Below, in pieces: positions 36,600 to 48,220 of a stretch of DNA of 64,000 nucleotides (position 1 is its first letter; the number at the start of each line of letters is the position of its first letter). A program made the translations under genes and the position numbers. The stretch is from Nageia nagi (Eukaryota; Pinophyta). The notes beneath the pieces were generated by a model, which saw only the letters and a list, made by a program, of their open reading frames with translations, made no database searches and had not been told where the DNA came from. The DNA lies in assembly GCA_050084985.1 (NCBI GenBank), contig JBITNC010000001.1, positions 155,310,001-155,374,000 on the forward strand, in the 5' to 3' direction.

Positions 36600-37960
36600 T
36601 CTCTAATAGAACATAAGATTCTTAGCCAAAGAAATAGTTGATTGATTATCTAAAGAAATCAAAGATGAGCCACCTTGCTCAAATCTAATTTCTTTTAGAA
36701 GATGCCTTAGCCAAATGGCTTTCTAAGCTGCAATAAATATGGCATGGTATTCAGCTTCTATGGTGAAAAGAGAAATAGTAGGCTATTTCTTAGAAATCCA
36801 AAAGATAGTACCTAAACCAATGCTAAACACATACATAAAGGTTGATTTTCTGTTATCTTTATCTCCTCCATAGTCAGAATCTGAGAATCCAAAGAGAATA
36901 AATGAGGATAATTTAAAATACTTGAGAGCAAGATTTTTAGTCCCTGCAACATACCTTAATATTGCTTAACAATATTGAAGTGTTCAACATATGGTTTCTA
37001 CATGAATCGTGCCATTAGATTCACTACAAAGGTAATATCTTCCCTAAAAATAGTTAAATATAGAAGATTACCAATTAATTACTTATAAATTGTAGCATCA
37101 ACCTACTGAGAGTTAGAGCTCAAAGAAATAATGATTAGTTAGAGCTCAAAGAAATAATGATTCTAAGAGAACTGAGATCATAACATATCTATATTTCTTC
37201 ATTCCAAACTTCTACAAGATGTCTAATATATACTTAGATTGATTGAGGTAAGTATAATCTTTGTATTGATAAACTTGCATTCTAAGATAATAGTGCAAGA
37301 AATCAAGATTAATCATTTTAAATGTTACCTTAAGTTTGGATATGCACTCTTGAATGATTTCATCATTATTTCTAGTAATCAAAAGATCATTCACATAAAA
37401 GAGAATCAAGACCATGTCTTTTTCTTGATTGAGCATGTATAGATTGAAGCCAAAAAATACTTAAAGAGTTTAATATCTGTAAAGTACTCTAAAATATTTC
37501 TATACCAGGCTCAAAGTGCTTACTTAATTCCATACAATGACTTCTTTATCTTTCACACAAAGGACTTTTTACCTTCTATAATAAACCCTTCTAGTTGATT
37601 CATGAAAATTTTCACATCTAAGTCACCTTTGAAAAATGCACTTTTGACATCAAATTGAAAAACTTTCCATCTATGAACTACAGAAAGAGCAAAGATAATC
37701 CTCACAGTAGGCATCTTAACCATGGAAGTAAAAGTTTTCTCATAATTTACATTGTATTTCTGAGCAAAACCTTTGGCTACTAACTTTGCCTTGTATTTTT
37801 TAATATCTTCAACTTAATTGAATTTGACCTTGTAGATCCACTTATTATTAATCATATTTTTCTCATTAGAATAAGAAACCAAATCTCAAGTTTCATTTTT
37901 CATAAGCACCTCATACTTTACTTTCATGGCTTCCATCTAGCACTCGTGCTTAGAAGCTTT
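36600..37960 (-). pseudogene. Copia reverse transcriptase and RNase H (second element)
   Basis: The minus strand reads NNKWIYKVKFN, then YKAKLVAKGFAQKYNVNYEKTF at about 37860-37740. HRWKVFQFDVKSAFFKGDL and IFMNQLEGF follow near 37690-37590, and SLYGIK.AL.AWY near 37530. The catalytic YVDD is changed to YVND (FYVNDLLITRN) near 37395. RNase H follows (YVEHFNIVKQY, FGFLRNSLLF) to about 36600. It is broken by many stops. In an intact copy this would copy element RNA into cDNA. Confidence 0.9.
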
Positions 37961-39110
37961 TTTAAAGGTTGAAGGCTCATGCTTATCATTAATCTTAGAA
38001 AATAAAGATTTAATCAAGGTTATGCTCCTTGTTACCCTTTGTGTTGAAGAATTTTATTCCTGAGGTGACTTATCTACATCAATATCTAACTAGCAAGGTT
38101 CAACTGAAGAGTCCTCTAGAACATCAACATCCTCATTAGGAGTATATTCATCAAGAAGTTCATTGAACTTTACATCCCTTGAAACAAATATGACTTTGTA
38201 GCATGGAGAGTAGAGCCTATAGCCTTTATGCTGACTGTCATAACCCATAAAGATCTATTTTTTAATTCTTTTATCCAACTTCTTTTTTTTTAAATAATGT
38301 AGAAGAATGCTTCACAACCAAACACTCTAAGGTGAGAAATGTTAGGTTTTCTTCTTGACCATACCTCAAAAAGAGTTTTACTCTAAATAACTTTTGTAGA
38401 ACATCTATTCAAAGTGTAAATAGCAGTATTCATAGCTTCACCCTATAAAAAACTAAGAAGATTACCCAACATGCATCTAGCTATCTCTATAATTGTCTTA
38501 TTTTTCTTTTTGACAACATCATTCTATTGAAGAGTGTAAAGAATCGTAAATTACCTCTTAATTCTATACTTAGCATAAAAAATATTAAACTTATTGTTGT
38601 TATATTTTATTCCATTATTTAATCTTAACATATTGATTTTAAGATTAGTTTGATTCTCAACAAAGGTCTTAAAAATCTTAAAACTCTCAAAATTTTGATC
38701 TTTATGCTCAAGTAGATACTTAAAGGTCATCTTACTAAAGTTATCAATGAAAGTCAAGATGTAAGATGCTTCTCCAAATGATTTAATCTGAAATGAACCT
38801 ATAAAATTTGAATGCACAAGTTGAAAAGGTTGAGATGCTCTTGTTGCCTTATCGTTTTCAAATTTTTATCTATGCATCTCACCAAGAATGCACTTCTCAT
38901 ATAGACCAATCAAAAGAAAAATTGAAGGTAAACCTTTCATAAGTTCTTGATTTTTTATAACTTGAATACTCTTATGGTTAAGGTGACCTAAATGATGGTG
39001 CTAAATATTTCTTCTAGAACACACACACAAAAGCAAGATACATCTTTGATGGAACTTGATCCATGATATAGAGGCTATCTTTCATTGATCCTTTAGCCAA
39101 CATGGTAAGT
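37961..39110 (-). pseudogene. Copia GAG-pre-integrase and integrase (second element)
   Basis: The zinc side reads HHHLGHLNHKSIQVI and C.LGEMHR near 39000-38870. The core reads FIGSFQIKSFGEASYILTFIDNFSKMTFKYLL with the first catalytic Asp (about 38800-38700), then LRLNNGIKYNNN where D-N-G-x-E would be (the Asp reads as Asn). VFGCEAFFYI lies near 38320. Catalytic residues are damaged. Confidence 0.88.
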
Positions 39111-39430
39111 TATTTTTTAATGCATTAGGATTGAGAATTGAATTTAAAAGAGTACCCTTTTCTACCAACTTGGATCATGGAGAGGAAGTTCATTCTAAGC
39201 TTAAGAACATAGAGCACATTATCAAGAACCTTTTCGTGAATCAACACACTCTTAATTCTTTGAACTTCAAGGGTAAAGTTATCACCTATCACAACCACAT
39301 CTTTTTTATACTTGTGAAAATTCTCAAACTTTTTTTTTTCAAAGCAAAAGTGATTAGTGTAATTAGAATCAACAATCCAATCAAATGAAAAAGAGCAAAA
39401 TATGGAGTAGAGCATCGTAGCAAAACTAGC
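39111..39430 (-). pseudogene. Copia aspartic protease (second element)
   Basis: WIVDSNYTNHF (D-S-G-A/C-T-x-H altered at Gly), then VVVIGDNFTLEVQRI and LDNVLYVLKLRMNFLSMIQV, the standard copia protease path ending in L.S. The active-site DSG is lost. Confidence 0.88.
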
Positions 39431-39489
39431 ATGAATATTCTTCTTTTTTATAATTTTTTACATTTTCATTATTTTTTATTTTTTTTCTC

Positions 39490-40045
39490 TCTTTTCTTTT
39501 TGTAGCAATCAACTCCTTTATGACCTTGGATGCGATAATAGTTACAATTACCATCAAAATTTTCTTTAGAATAAAGATTATTTACTTTATCTTTTCCATC
39601 TTTTTACTTGAAGTGGTTGTTGTTACCATTGTTCCTACTATTATGGTTATTATTTCTATTATTTTTATTATTATTGTAGCCATTACCTATTTTCTCAAAT
39701 CTTTTGAAAGAAGAAGGACAAGATTTCTTTTGATTATTGAACTTCTCCTTAAAAGGAGTTTTGGTTGCTCTAAGAGCAACGTTATTATCCTTAGGAGAAG
39801 AAATCAACATCTTATGGTTAAAAGTTTTCTCATGCTTCAATAGATGCCTAAAAAAATTCTCAAAAAAAAAAACTTCTTCTTCATCAAACCTTATTTTAAT
39901 AACTATCATAAAGTCTTCAAACTTTGAAAAAAAAAATTGAAGAATGTTGAAGACTATGAACTCATCATTAATCCAATTACATTCATAAGCAACAAATTGA
40001 ATCCTTAGGTTAATGATTTTATTTAAGTAGATAACCATATTTTCA
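39490..40045 (-). pseudogene. Copia gag with asparagine-rich linker and damaged zinc knuckle (second element)
   Basis: A 144-codon open minus frame (39604-40038) has the gag C-terminal region VIKIRFDEEEVF and a run of Asn/Arg/Lys (GNGYNNNKNNRNNNHNSRNN). It is followed by CNYYRIQGHKGVDC near 39535-39495. This is a CCHC knuckle whose second Cys is Tyr. Confidence 0.85.
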
Positions 40046-41497
40046 TCTTCCTTTTAACGAGTTTGAAGTAACTTTTGAAGAATAGTAAACCTTCTTAAAA
40101 AAATTTAACCAATGTAGATTTGCTTAAGCTTATCACAAGCTTTCTTTATCGAGATTGAAGAGGAAATTATCAAGAGCACAACATCTAAAATTGCACGATA
40201 AATCATGGAGGTTGCCAACTCATTATTCATTTTGTAAGCCTCTAGTTCCTTCTCATCTACAGGAGGTACAAGGTTCTCATTCGTTATTTACCAAAGCTTC
40301 TTTGCCTACAATTCAGCTCTCATTCAAGATTTTCAAATTTCAAAGTTAGAATCATCAAGAATGTGTTTAAGTAAAAAAGATTCTCTCATTTGTTACATAA
40401 GAATGTGAAAAATAATAAGCATGTGATTAACAACATTATATGTTAAGTTTTAACCAAGTAAAAAATACATATTAATTTTAACACAAAAGACATGCATGAT
40501 TTGATTCATAAGTGCAAATGTTTTACAACTCAAATAATTCATGTACCCAAATGCATTTCTCATCTCAAGAACCATAGATGTAGAGTGACATTGTTGAAGC
40601 TTATTTTCTTATCTAAGATTAGGCCTTCATCTAGTTGTCCAAACAAAAGGAGCTCAAGTACTACTAATCCTCAACCAGTTCACCTTAGTCGATTTTATAC
40701 TCTCACAAGAAGTAACTACTATTTTTCAAAGTTATGATATTTATTGAATCAATCAAATTATTAATCTTGATTAAGTTTCAAGTTATCCTCTTAGGTTATT
40801 AAGATAATCTCTAAATGGATGTGTAGATATGTGATATCACTACACACATGCATGTCCACCTATTGGAGTTATGTTCAAACCAACAAAGGACTTAAGGGTA
40901 ATTAAGAAGTACAAACTTTTCACCATTTGAATTATCGAACTTAAAGGATCCAATCGGCCTGTTCTCATCTCATGGCTCTCTAAACAAGTTATGTTATGAA
41001 ATGTACGTGCAGATGTGTTCATTTTTAAGAGGTTGCTCATATCAATGTTTGCATTTTTGTTTGTATAAACAAATAAATCAAAAAATGAAACATGAAGTAA
41101 AAGAGCATAAGTAAAACATCATCCATTCAAAAATTTGAGACTTAAGTGTCCAATGGATTTTATTTACCAACCCATAAAGGATATCTTTTACATCATTCTT
41201 AATTTGCACAAATCCATTCTTGTATAAAGAAGTAAATTGTATCATAACTTAAATTTTTAAATATTAAACATGCATCATTCCATAGCTTAAAATTTGAAAA
41301 AAGTATGCATGATTTCATAGCTTAAAATTTTTAAGAAAGCATGCATTATTTCCTACATAAGAATTAGTTCATTCATAAAGACTTTTGATGCAAATACTTA
41401 AGAGGCATAAACATGCATTATTTCTTAAATTTGCATAAGTCTATCTATCACTTTACAATATAAATACTTAACATACATTATTTAACTTAACGAATAA

Positions 41498-41720
41498 GGA
41501 GCATGCATTATCCTATTGATTTGCATAAGAATCCATCTTTGCAATATAAGTACTTAGCATTTAGCATGCATTATTTTCTTTTAAATCAAGGAGCATGCAT
41601 TATCCTATTTAATTTGCATAAGAATCTATCTTTGCAATATAAAAACTTAGTATTTAGCATGCATTATTTTAAAAAATAAAGGAGCATGCATTATCCTATT
41701 TAATTTGCATAAGTATCTAA
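41498..41720. repeat. 91-92-bp tandem repeat in the copia leader
   Basis: GGAGCATGCATTATCCTAT starts at 41498, 41590 and 41681 (spacings 92 and 91). Weaker GCATGCATTATT relatives extend upstream to about 41260. Confidence 0.88.
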
Positions 41721-41920
41721 AATTTCAAATAAAGGATTTTCAAAAAATTTCTCCTTCTTTTACTTAAAAATTGATTTTAAAATGTCTCCCCATTCAATAG
41801 ATACTAAAAATGCATTATTAGGTTACCTCAAAACTTTGACTAAAGAGATGCTAAAAAAATGCATTAGTATATTTAATAAGTACTAAAAAATTGCATTTTT
41901 ACCAATAGTTAATGTCAAAA

Positions 41921-42054
41921 AGCATCATCTTTTAAAATAATAATATTTCTCCTTTGCAAAGCAAAACCACTCCATAACCCACCAAAAAGCATCACCTTTT
42001 AAAATAATAATATTTCTCCTTTGCAAAGCAAAACCACTCCATAACCCACCAAAT
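41921..42054. repeat. 67-bp tandem duplication in the copia leader
   Basis: The segment starting AGCATCATCTTTTAAAATAA at 41921 is repeated from 41988 with two or fewer changes, ending ACTCCATAACCCACC. Confidence 0.93.
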
Positions 42055-42214
42055 GAATATGACAAAAATAAAAGGTCAACCATGATTACCTTCAAAAACT
42101 TACTTTTTACTCCACTCAAGTCCGTTAACGTGGTAGAGGGAAAAATTAATTTGCAAGCTAACCAAAAAATACACCAATAGCTTAGAAAAAAGAGCCCCAA
42201 AAAGTAATTTTGCA

Positions 42215-42790
42215 CATGGTTAAGAGGCACACTGCTCACAGGCGGAGGAGAGGAGATGGGTGGCCATACAGGGTAGAGGTGGAGTGGGTTGAAGTAGGGC
42301 CAGCAGAGCTGGGGTTGAGCCACATTTGGCAAAGGTGGTTGTGGCCATGTCAGGAGGAGTTGCGAAGGGTCAAGGTGGGAGTGGCTATGGTGGGCAACGA
42401 TGGGGGCAGCAGTGGGGAGGCCATAGCAGGTAGTGGTGGTGTGGCAAGCAGTTGTAATGGTGGAAGATACTGCAAAGAGGCAACGATGGTGCAGCAAGTG
42501 ACCGTGATGGGAGGGGGTGGTTGTGGGCTATGATAGGAGGGGGTGGGCGGGTGGCTGCAGCAGGTGGTAGAGGGAGAGGCCACGCAGGCAATGGTAGCGG
42601 TGGTTGCAACAGGTGGCAAGGGGAGTAACCGTAGGGAGGTGGTGGTGGGAGTAGCCGCAAGGAGGAGCAGTGGTGGTGTGGTGGGGTGTCCACAAGTAGG
42701 CGATGAAGTAGGGCCGCACGGAGAAGGGAGGAGCGGAGGGCTAGCAGCAGCCCTGTCAGCCATTGCCACAGCTGCCAGACAGTTGTAAAT
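42215..42790. repeat. GC-rich GGTGG/CCACC low-complexity island in the copia leader
   Basis: Abrupt change from AT-rich to G-rich plus strand (C-rich on the element's sense strand) for about 575 bp. It has imperfect GGTGGTGG, GGCAGTGG and GGAGGAG runs, flanked by AT-rich sequence on both sides. Overlapping open frames on both strands are a side effect of few stop codons in this composition. Confidence 0.85.
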
Positions 42791-43362
42791 TTTTATTATT
42801 TTTTTATTTTTTTAAATTATTTATTTATTTATTTTAAAAAATGCCTCTTTATTGTAAAAAAAATTGAAACCCCTCCTTTTTTAATGTTTTTGGAAAAAAA
42901 AAAGAAACATTAAAAAATTCATCTTAAAAAAAATTAGTCTCCAAACATAAATAAATTGCATCATACATTTTTTAATTAAATTATATAATGTGTAATATTA
43001 CAAAGGTAATACTACTTTGTAATATTACAAAATATGCTTAAGTAACCCCTCAAGAAAATTGTAGCAATTTAAAAAAAAAAAATTGCAAGTATTAATAGGA
43101 GGTTAGCATAAACTAAAAAATTGCAATTTTGTTAGCCATAATATGTTCAAAAGAACTAACATGTCGCAAATAATATGTTAGTAGCATGATGCAAAAAAAA
43201 ATAACTAAGAGGGAAGGAATTTATACCTTCTCTTAGTTTTACCTCAATAATGAATTGAAAAGATGAGGTGTAGAATGAGTAATGAAGATCACCAAGTTGT
43301 AAAAGAGGAGCCACCACACCAAGTTGAAAAGAAGCTTCCAAACCAAGAAGAAGAGCTACCAT

Positions 43363-43381
43363 ACCAAGCTCTGATACCAAA
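43363..43381 (-). promoter_or_regulatory. Primer-binding site of the second copia element
   Basis: On the minus strand TTTGGTATCAGAGCTTGG follows the LTR end directly, an exact initiator-Met type site. Confidence 0.93.
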
Positions 43382-43878
43382 TGAGAGAATTGAAGTATAA
43401 ACTAAACAATCATAAACTCCCAAGATCATATGAAAGCTTACAATACGCATCTAACAAACTCACAAAGCAATCTCACAAAGATAACACAAGATGTAAGTGG
43501 TTCCTTCAATTAGGAGTACATCCACTAACTAGATCTCTCTTCTTAACAAATATGAACTCTTACAATCCTTCTAATCTTTTCTCTTAAACACTATCCTATA
43601 ACATAACTTTACTCCACAAATTGGTGTGTGATCACAAAGAAGGAGCCTTCTATTTATAAGCCAAAATCCCTCTTTAGATCACCCTTTATCCAATGTACAA
43701 AAGCATGACATGCACATCCTTTTATCCAAGAGGCATGCTCATGAATAGAGTGTAGGATAAGTAATATTATCATATTCACTTAAATACTTAGGGTATCAAA
43801 TGATACCCTTAAGTATTAGAGAACTTACATATAAAATTATTACAAAACCTTAACAATAATGCATTATACATTCCAACA
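43382..43878 (-). repeat. 5' LTR of the second copia element
   Basis: 497 bp, pairs with 35210-35703. Followed on the plus strand by ACCCA. Confidence 0.95.
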
Positions 43879-43883
43879 ACCCA

Positions 43884-44273
43884 TGTGGTCTTGCAACTTA
43901 GCCACAACGTCAAAACCCACCTGCTCAAATGTGTCCCACGAGTCAAATTATGCATGCAGACTCACAAGGTCCCTCTGTTCCTCTACCAGCTCAAATTGAA
44001 TTTGTTCCTTAGGGATCAATAGTCCAAGAATTTCCCAAGTTTTTTATGTGGTCAGGCCCCTCTTATTTGTCTGTTGCTTCCACACCACCTTTTGCATGAC
44101 TAGGAGAGGAATCTTCTGGTATACATGTTAGGCATTCACGAAGATCTTCTAGAGGTGGTACTGAGGCACTTGTTGAAAAACATCATCAAGTGGATACGGT
44201 GCATCAAAGTAACCCCTTCTCTACCCTGCATGCCCTAGAAAATAGTGAATGTCATGTAAGTTCAAAACCCTAA
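43884..44273 (+). pseudogene. LINE ORF1, C-terminal part
   Basis: Resumes the ORF1 interrupted at 35204. A frame with few stops (ending ...SRRSSRGGTEALVEK, then QSNPFSTLHALENSECHV) closes at a TAA at 44271-44273, ten bases before the first ORF2 ATG used here. A Ser/Pro-rich low-structure tail is usual for ORF1. Confidence 0.7.
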
Positions 44274-44282
44274 CATGTCTCG

Positions 44283-45180
44283 ATGAATTATTTATCTTGG
44301 AATGTGAGGGGATTATCGAACCATCTCGTAAATATACGATCCGTACAGAGATTGATGATCTCGATCTCCTTTTTAGTAAAGTTGATTTTGTCTATTTGCA
44401 AGAAGTCAAGATTTTTTATTTTTTACTTCAATGTACCTACAAGTTTCTTTGGGCGAGTGGACCCTTTTTCCTTCCAATCATGTGGCTAGCTCTGGGGATA
44501 CTGTCATTTTTATTTCCCCGAAGTGTCACTCCAATGTCATTTCGTGGGGTGTGGATCCCTCAAACCTAGTTGTTTGGGTTTTGTTTGAGATTTTGGGAAG
44601 ACCTTTGGTATTGTTAATGTTTATGCTTCAAATAATGCTCATGAACGTACGACTTTGTGGAATTGGCTTGCCTTCTCTCTACCTTTTGCCACTTAGGTGG
44701 TCTGTGGAGATTTTAGTATGGTAGAGAAACCCTTTGACAAGGAAGGTCTTAACCCCATGCGATGGTGTCTTAAGGGAAAGAGAAGCTTAGTTTTTCTTTA
44801 AAAATAAGCTTAGTTTATATGATCCCAATTCATGCTTTACCTATATAGATTTTCCTGATGCTTAATGGTTCACTTGGTTCAATATGTAGAGTGATGATTC
44901 GAGGGTTATTAAAAGGCTGGACAAGGATATGCTCTCTAAAAGTGATTTGTTTCATTTTGAACGCCATAATCTAGCTCTCTCCTTTGTTTCTATTATTCCT
45001 GGTACTACCCTATCTGATCATGCTCCTATTTTCTTCAACACTCACCATTATCAATTTTTTATCCGAACCTTCAAGTCCCAATGGTACTTGAACATGTCCT
45101 TTTTAGATTATGAGTCCATGCAAGCCCATATTCATCGTATTTGGAATTTAATCCCTTATCTGTCTAAAGAGTGGGGCTAG
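44283..45180 (+). pseudogene. LINE ORF2, AP-type endonuclease
   Basis: MNYLSWNVRGLSN (N-terminal catalytic Asn motif) at 44283. Q.VK near 44400, IVNVYASNNAHERTTLWNWL near 44610-44670, VVCGDFSMVEKPFDKEGL near 44700-44750 (GDFN with Asn changed to Ser), and SDHAPIFF at about 45015-45040. This order is the L1 apurinic-like endonuclease that nicks the target. Several frame changes. Confidence 0.9.
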
Positions 45181-45669
45181 ATTCATTGGTGAAATGGTGC
45201 CATATCTAGAACTACCAAAGTTCTCTAAACTCTTGGAGTTGATTTTGCAAAGAGGCATCAGAAATCCAACTCTGCTTTAAGAACTGAGCTTATTAGAACT
45301 TCTAAAATACTAGAGAAGAATCCCTTCAACCACTCTGCTCAAGCTCAGGTTGTTGCTCTTCGTCATGAGATAAAGAAAGTTCATCTTTACGAAGCCAAAG
45401 GGGCTCAACTCAAAGTTGGGGATAGAGTTACCAAGGATTTTTTCAAAAGACTAAGGCCTCCTATTCATACCACCTAATTTCAAGCCTTGAAATCGAATGA
45501 TGATAGATTGACCTATTTTTTTAATATTGTTCAAGTCTTTGTTACTCATTACCAAGGTGTTTTTTCTTCTCAACCCTTTATTGATGCTCGCTAACAGGCT
45601 ATGAATAAATGTTGCAATGTCATACCTCTTGTTCAAGCCTTTGTTACTCACTACCATGGTGTTGATAGA

Positions 45670-46620
45670 GGGACTATTGTGATTCTCCTCTCACCTTGAT
45701 GATCTTTAAGTCTGCTTTGGCTCAAATGGCTAATGATAAAGCCCCAAGTATTGATGGCTTTCCCTGTGAATTCTATCGAACCTTCTAGGATATGGTAGGG
45801 CCTGACCTTCTTCATGTCTATAAAGAAGCCCTATTGTTGGGGTCTCTAGGAGAAATCATCAACAAATGAAATATCAAGTTCATACCCAAAGTGGGGGATC
45901 CTAAAGTGATTCCCAACTAGAGGCCAATCACTTTGTTGAATGTCAACTATAAAATCATTGCCAAAGCTATGGCTCTTAAACTTTGACCAATTATGCCTCT
46001 CATTATTCAACCAGAGCAAATAGGATTTGTTAAAGGAAGGTATATTCTAGATAATGTCATTGTAGTTTGGGAAGGTATGGAGTGAGCTCAAAAGTTTGAT
46101 CAAGAGGCTTTATTCATTAAAATTGATTTTGAAAAAACTTATGATAGGATTGAGTGGAATTTCATTCTTTCTATGTTGAAGGCCCTTAGGTTTGGGCCTT
46201 TTTTCTATACTCTGTTCAAATGTTATTCTAAGATGCTTTTGCTATCCTTACAATGAATGGATCCCAATCCCAAGCTATCACTCTAGCTCGTTCTGTTTGA
46301 CAAGAGTGTCCCTTGGCTCTATCCTTTTTTATTATGGTTACTAAAGGCTTCAATTATCTTCTAGCCCATCAGGCTTCTCATTATCCTTGGAAGTGGATCC
46401 AATCGAGTGAGACCTTCAAATTTCTTGGGATTCCCTTTGCCTTTTAGGATTCCCCTACTCATCTTTGGAATGATGTTCAAAAAGTGGCGAAGAAACTGGA
46501 ATATTGGTCCACTAAAAAGCTCTCTCTAGCAGGGAAGTTTCAAGTCTGCTCTAAAATTCTAGCTTCTACTCGTGCATTATTCTGCTTGATAGATTATTGA
46601 GGGGTTTTATCTAGGCCTTA
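45670..46620 (+). pseudogene. LINE ORF2, reverse transcriptase with catalytic box deleted
   Basis: The RT path is SIDGFPCEFYRTF, then RPITLLNVNYKIIAKAMALKL (about 45915-45985), PEQIGFVKGRYILDN (about 46010-46050) and ALFIKIDFEKTYDRIEWNFI (first catalytic Asp, about 46110-46165). CPLALSFFIMVTKGFNYLL follows near 46300-46365. At about 46370 the sequence passes straight to a segment normally found after the FADD box (FKFLGIPF at about 46420), so the catalytic FADD is missing. Confidence 0.9.
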
Positions 46621-46623
46621 GAT

Positions 46624-47570
46624 GTGCACAAAAAAGGATTTCATAGAGTAGCTTGGGATATTTGTTGCCTCCCTAAGGCAGATGGAGGCATGGGGCTTTT
46701 CAATTGTAATCATCAAGGTTTTGCTTTGTGTGCTAAATGGATCCTGCGAGCATTAGAAGGTAATGAAGCATGGAAAATTATTTTTCAACATTTCCTATCT
46801 ATGAGCCTCTCCTTTGACAAAAGGGCATGGAAAGATTTAAACTTGCAGATTTTTCTCACTGCTCTTGTTCCTTTCAAGATATTAGGCTCTTTTGTTGCCA
46901 AAAGTATATGGAAGGCTTGGGAAGCCTTGAAACCTTGGCTCAGATGGCAAGGGAATGGCAGAGGCTCCATAGCATCTTGTTCTTCTCTTAACTTGTGGTG
47001 GTCTTCAGCTATTACCCATGACAACACTTCTTTAGCACAAGTTCAATGGATTCATGCTCGTAGATTTCATAGGAAAGGAATGGACTCTTTCTAAGATCTT
47101 TATGATGTTCAGACAAAGAGCTAGCATATTTAAGACAAATTTAGAAATTTATATGGCCTATACTCTGATGATAAATCTACTTTTGAATTCTTGATTGAGA
47201 AAACCTCCTCTATTTGGGTTCGTTTTGGCAAAGTTTTTCAGACTTCTTACTGGGCAGACTAGGTTTGGCCTAAGAATGTTCATTTGCTCAAGTATAAACC
47301 TCATCTTGGACACTCTTGGCTTTCACCTTATGTTCCCATGGTTGAAGTTTTGAATAATAGATGGGATCTTGTTTCACCTCAATCTAGGTGGCAGTTACAT
47401 TTTTCTACTATTTGGAAATCTTATATTGAACCTAAGCATAGTTTTTTTGCTTGGATTTTTTTGCATCAGGGTCTGCTTATTGATATCCATAGGGTTTATT
47501 TGGGGGCCCATAATCCTACTTGTGCTTTTTGCAATTCCTATGAAGATTTCATACATGTTTTCTAATTTTG
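46624..47570 (+). pseudogene. LINE ORF2, C-terminal and zf-RVT region
   Basis: KGFHRVAWDICCLPKADGGMG at 46630-46690 is the usual post-RT W..C.PK..GGLG block. zf-RVT then follows at about 47380-47565 (WKSYIEPKHSFFAWIFLHQGL, then CAFCNSYEDFIHVF, CxxC...H). Two longer open stretches remain (46624-47094, 47284-47565). Confidence 0.9.
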
Positions 47571-47640
47571 TTTAAAAGCGAACGCTGCATGGGATTGGAT
47601 CTTATTCTTTTTTAATTAATTCATTGCTATGCCTTGTTCT

Positions 47641-48220
47641 TGGGTTCATGCCCTCCTAGGTGATCCTCTACATTTTTTAGAACCCTTACAAGAAGTGTGG
47701 CACATCTTTCATACTACTATTTTGTTTCATTTATGGAAGAGCATAAATAACATTATTTTTGGCAGAGAGGAAACTTCTGTTTCTTTTTCCCTTTCTGATA
47801 AGTATACCATATTATATGATACATGGTTGCAGATCATTGTTCAAGTGAAGAAGGTAAATATGAAGGTTTAACACTTACGAAACATGCTGGAATTCTAGGC
47901 CAATGCCCCATGTGCCACCAAAAGGCTTCCTCCTAATCAGCCCCCTTAGCATCAACAGAATCCTCAATGACGTGTTTTAGGTGGTAGGAGACGCCCCCAA
48001 GATTGGAGTTCTCCTCGACCCCAACCTCCTTCGCCTTCTTCGCTGCCTGTGAGTCATTGGTCCCAGCCACCTCCGAACCCTAAGAGGCCTCACCCTGAAG
48101 TTCCTTCTTCCTCTCATGCTCAGTCTAGATGGGATGTGCGACCAAGTGTTTCTCCCCCGATGGTAGGATGAGGTGTTGACTCTCCTCCGCAACTACAATG
48201 CAGTTGGGGAGCTATGTCGG
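47641..48220 (+). repeat. LINE 3' segment, copy 1 of a direct duplication
   Basis: 580 bp beginning TGGGTTCATGCCCTCC. It encodes the end of the zf-RVT region and a proline/serine-rich tail (QPPSPSSLPVSHWSQPPPN). It recurs at 49215-49787 with roughly 10 percent differences, on the other side of a copia fragment. Confidence 0.92.

Larger units (their letters stand above)
35210..43878 (-). mobile_element. Complete but decayed Ty1/copia element, minus strand, nested in LINE ORF1
   Basis: The LTRs are at 35210-35703 (3') and 43382-43878 (5'), both reading TGAGAGAATTG at the low end and ending CAACA or TCAACA on the plus strand. The 5' LTR is followed on the minus strand by TTTGGTATCAGAGC (primer site). 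The 3' LTR is preceded by a TTAAGGGGAG purine tract. Gag, protease, integrase, RT and RNase H run in copia order on the minus strand between 40040 and 36600. A 3.3-kb leader (40040-43381) with a GC-rich low-complexity island and tandem repeats separates the primer site from gag. Confidence 0.95.

Noticed and set aside
42210-42788. Overlapping proline- or glycine-rich ORFs on both strands
   Set aside because: They follow from the GC-rich low-complexity composition, lie in a copia leader, and have no conserved domain.
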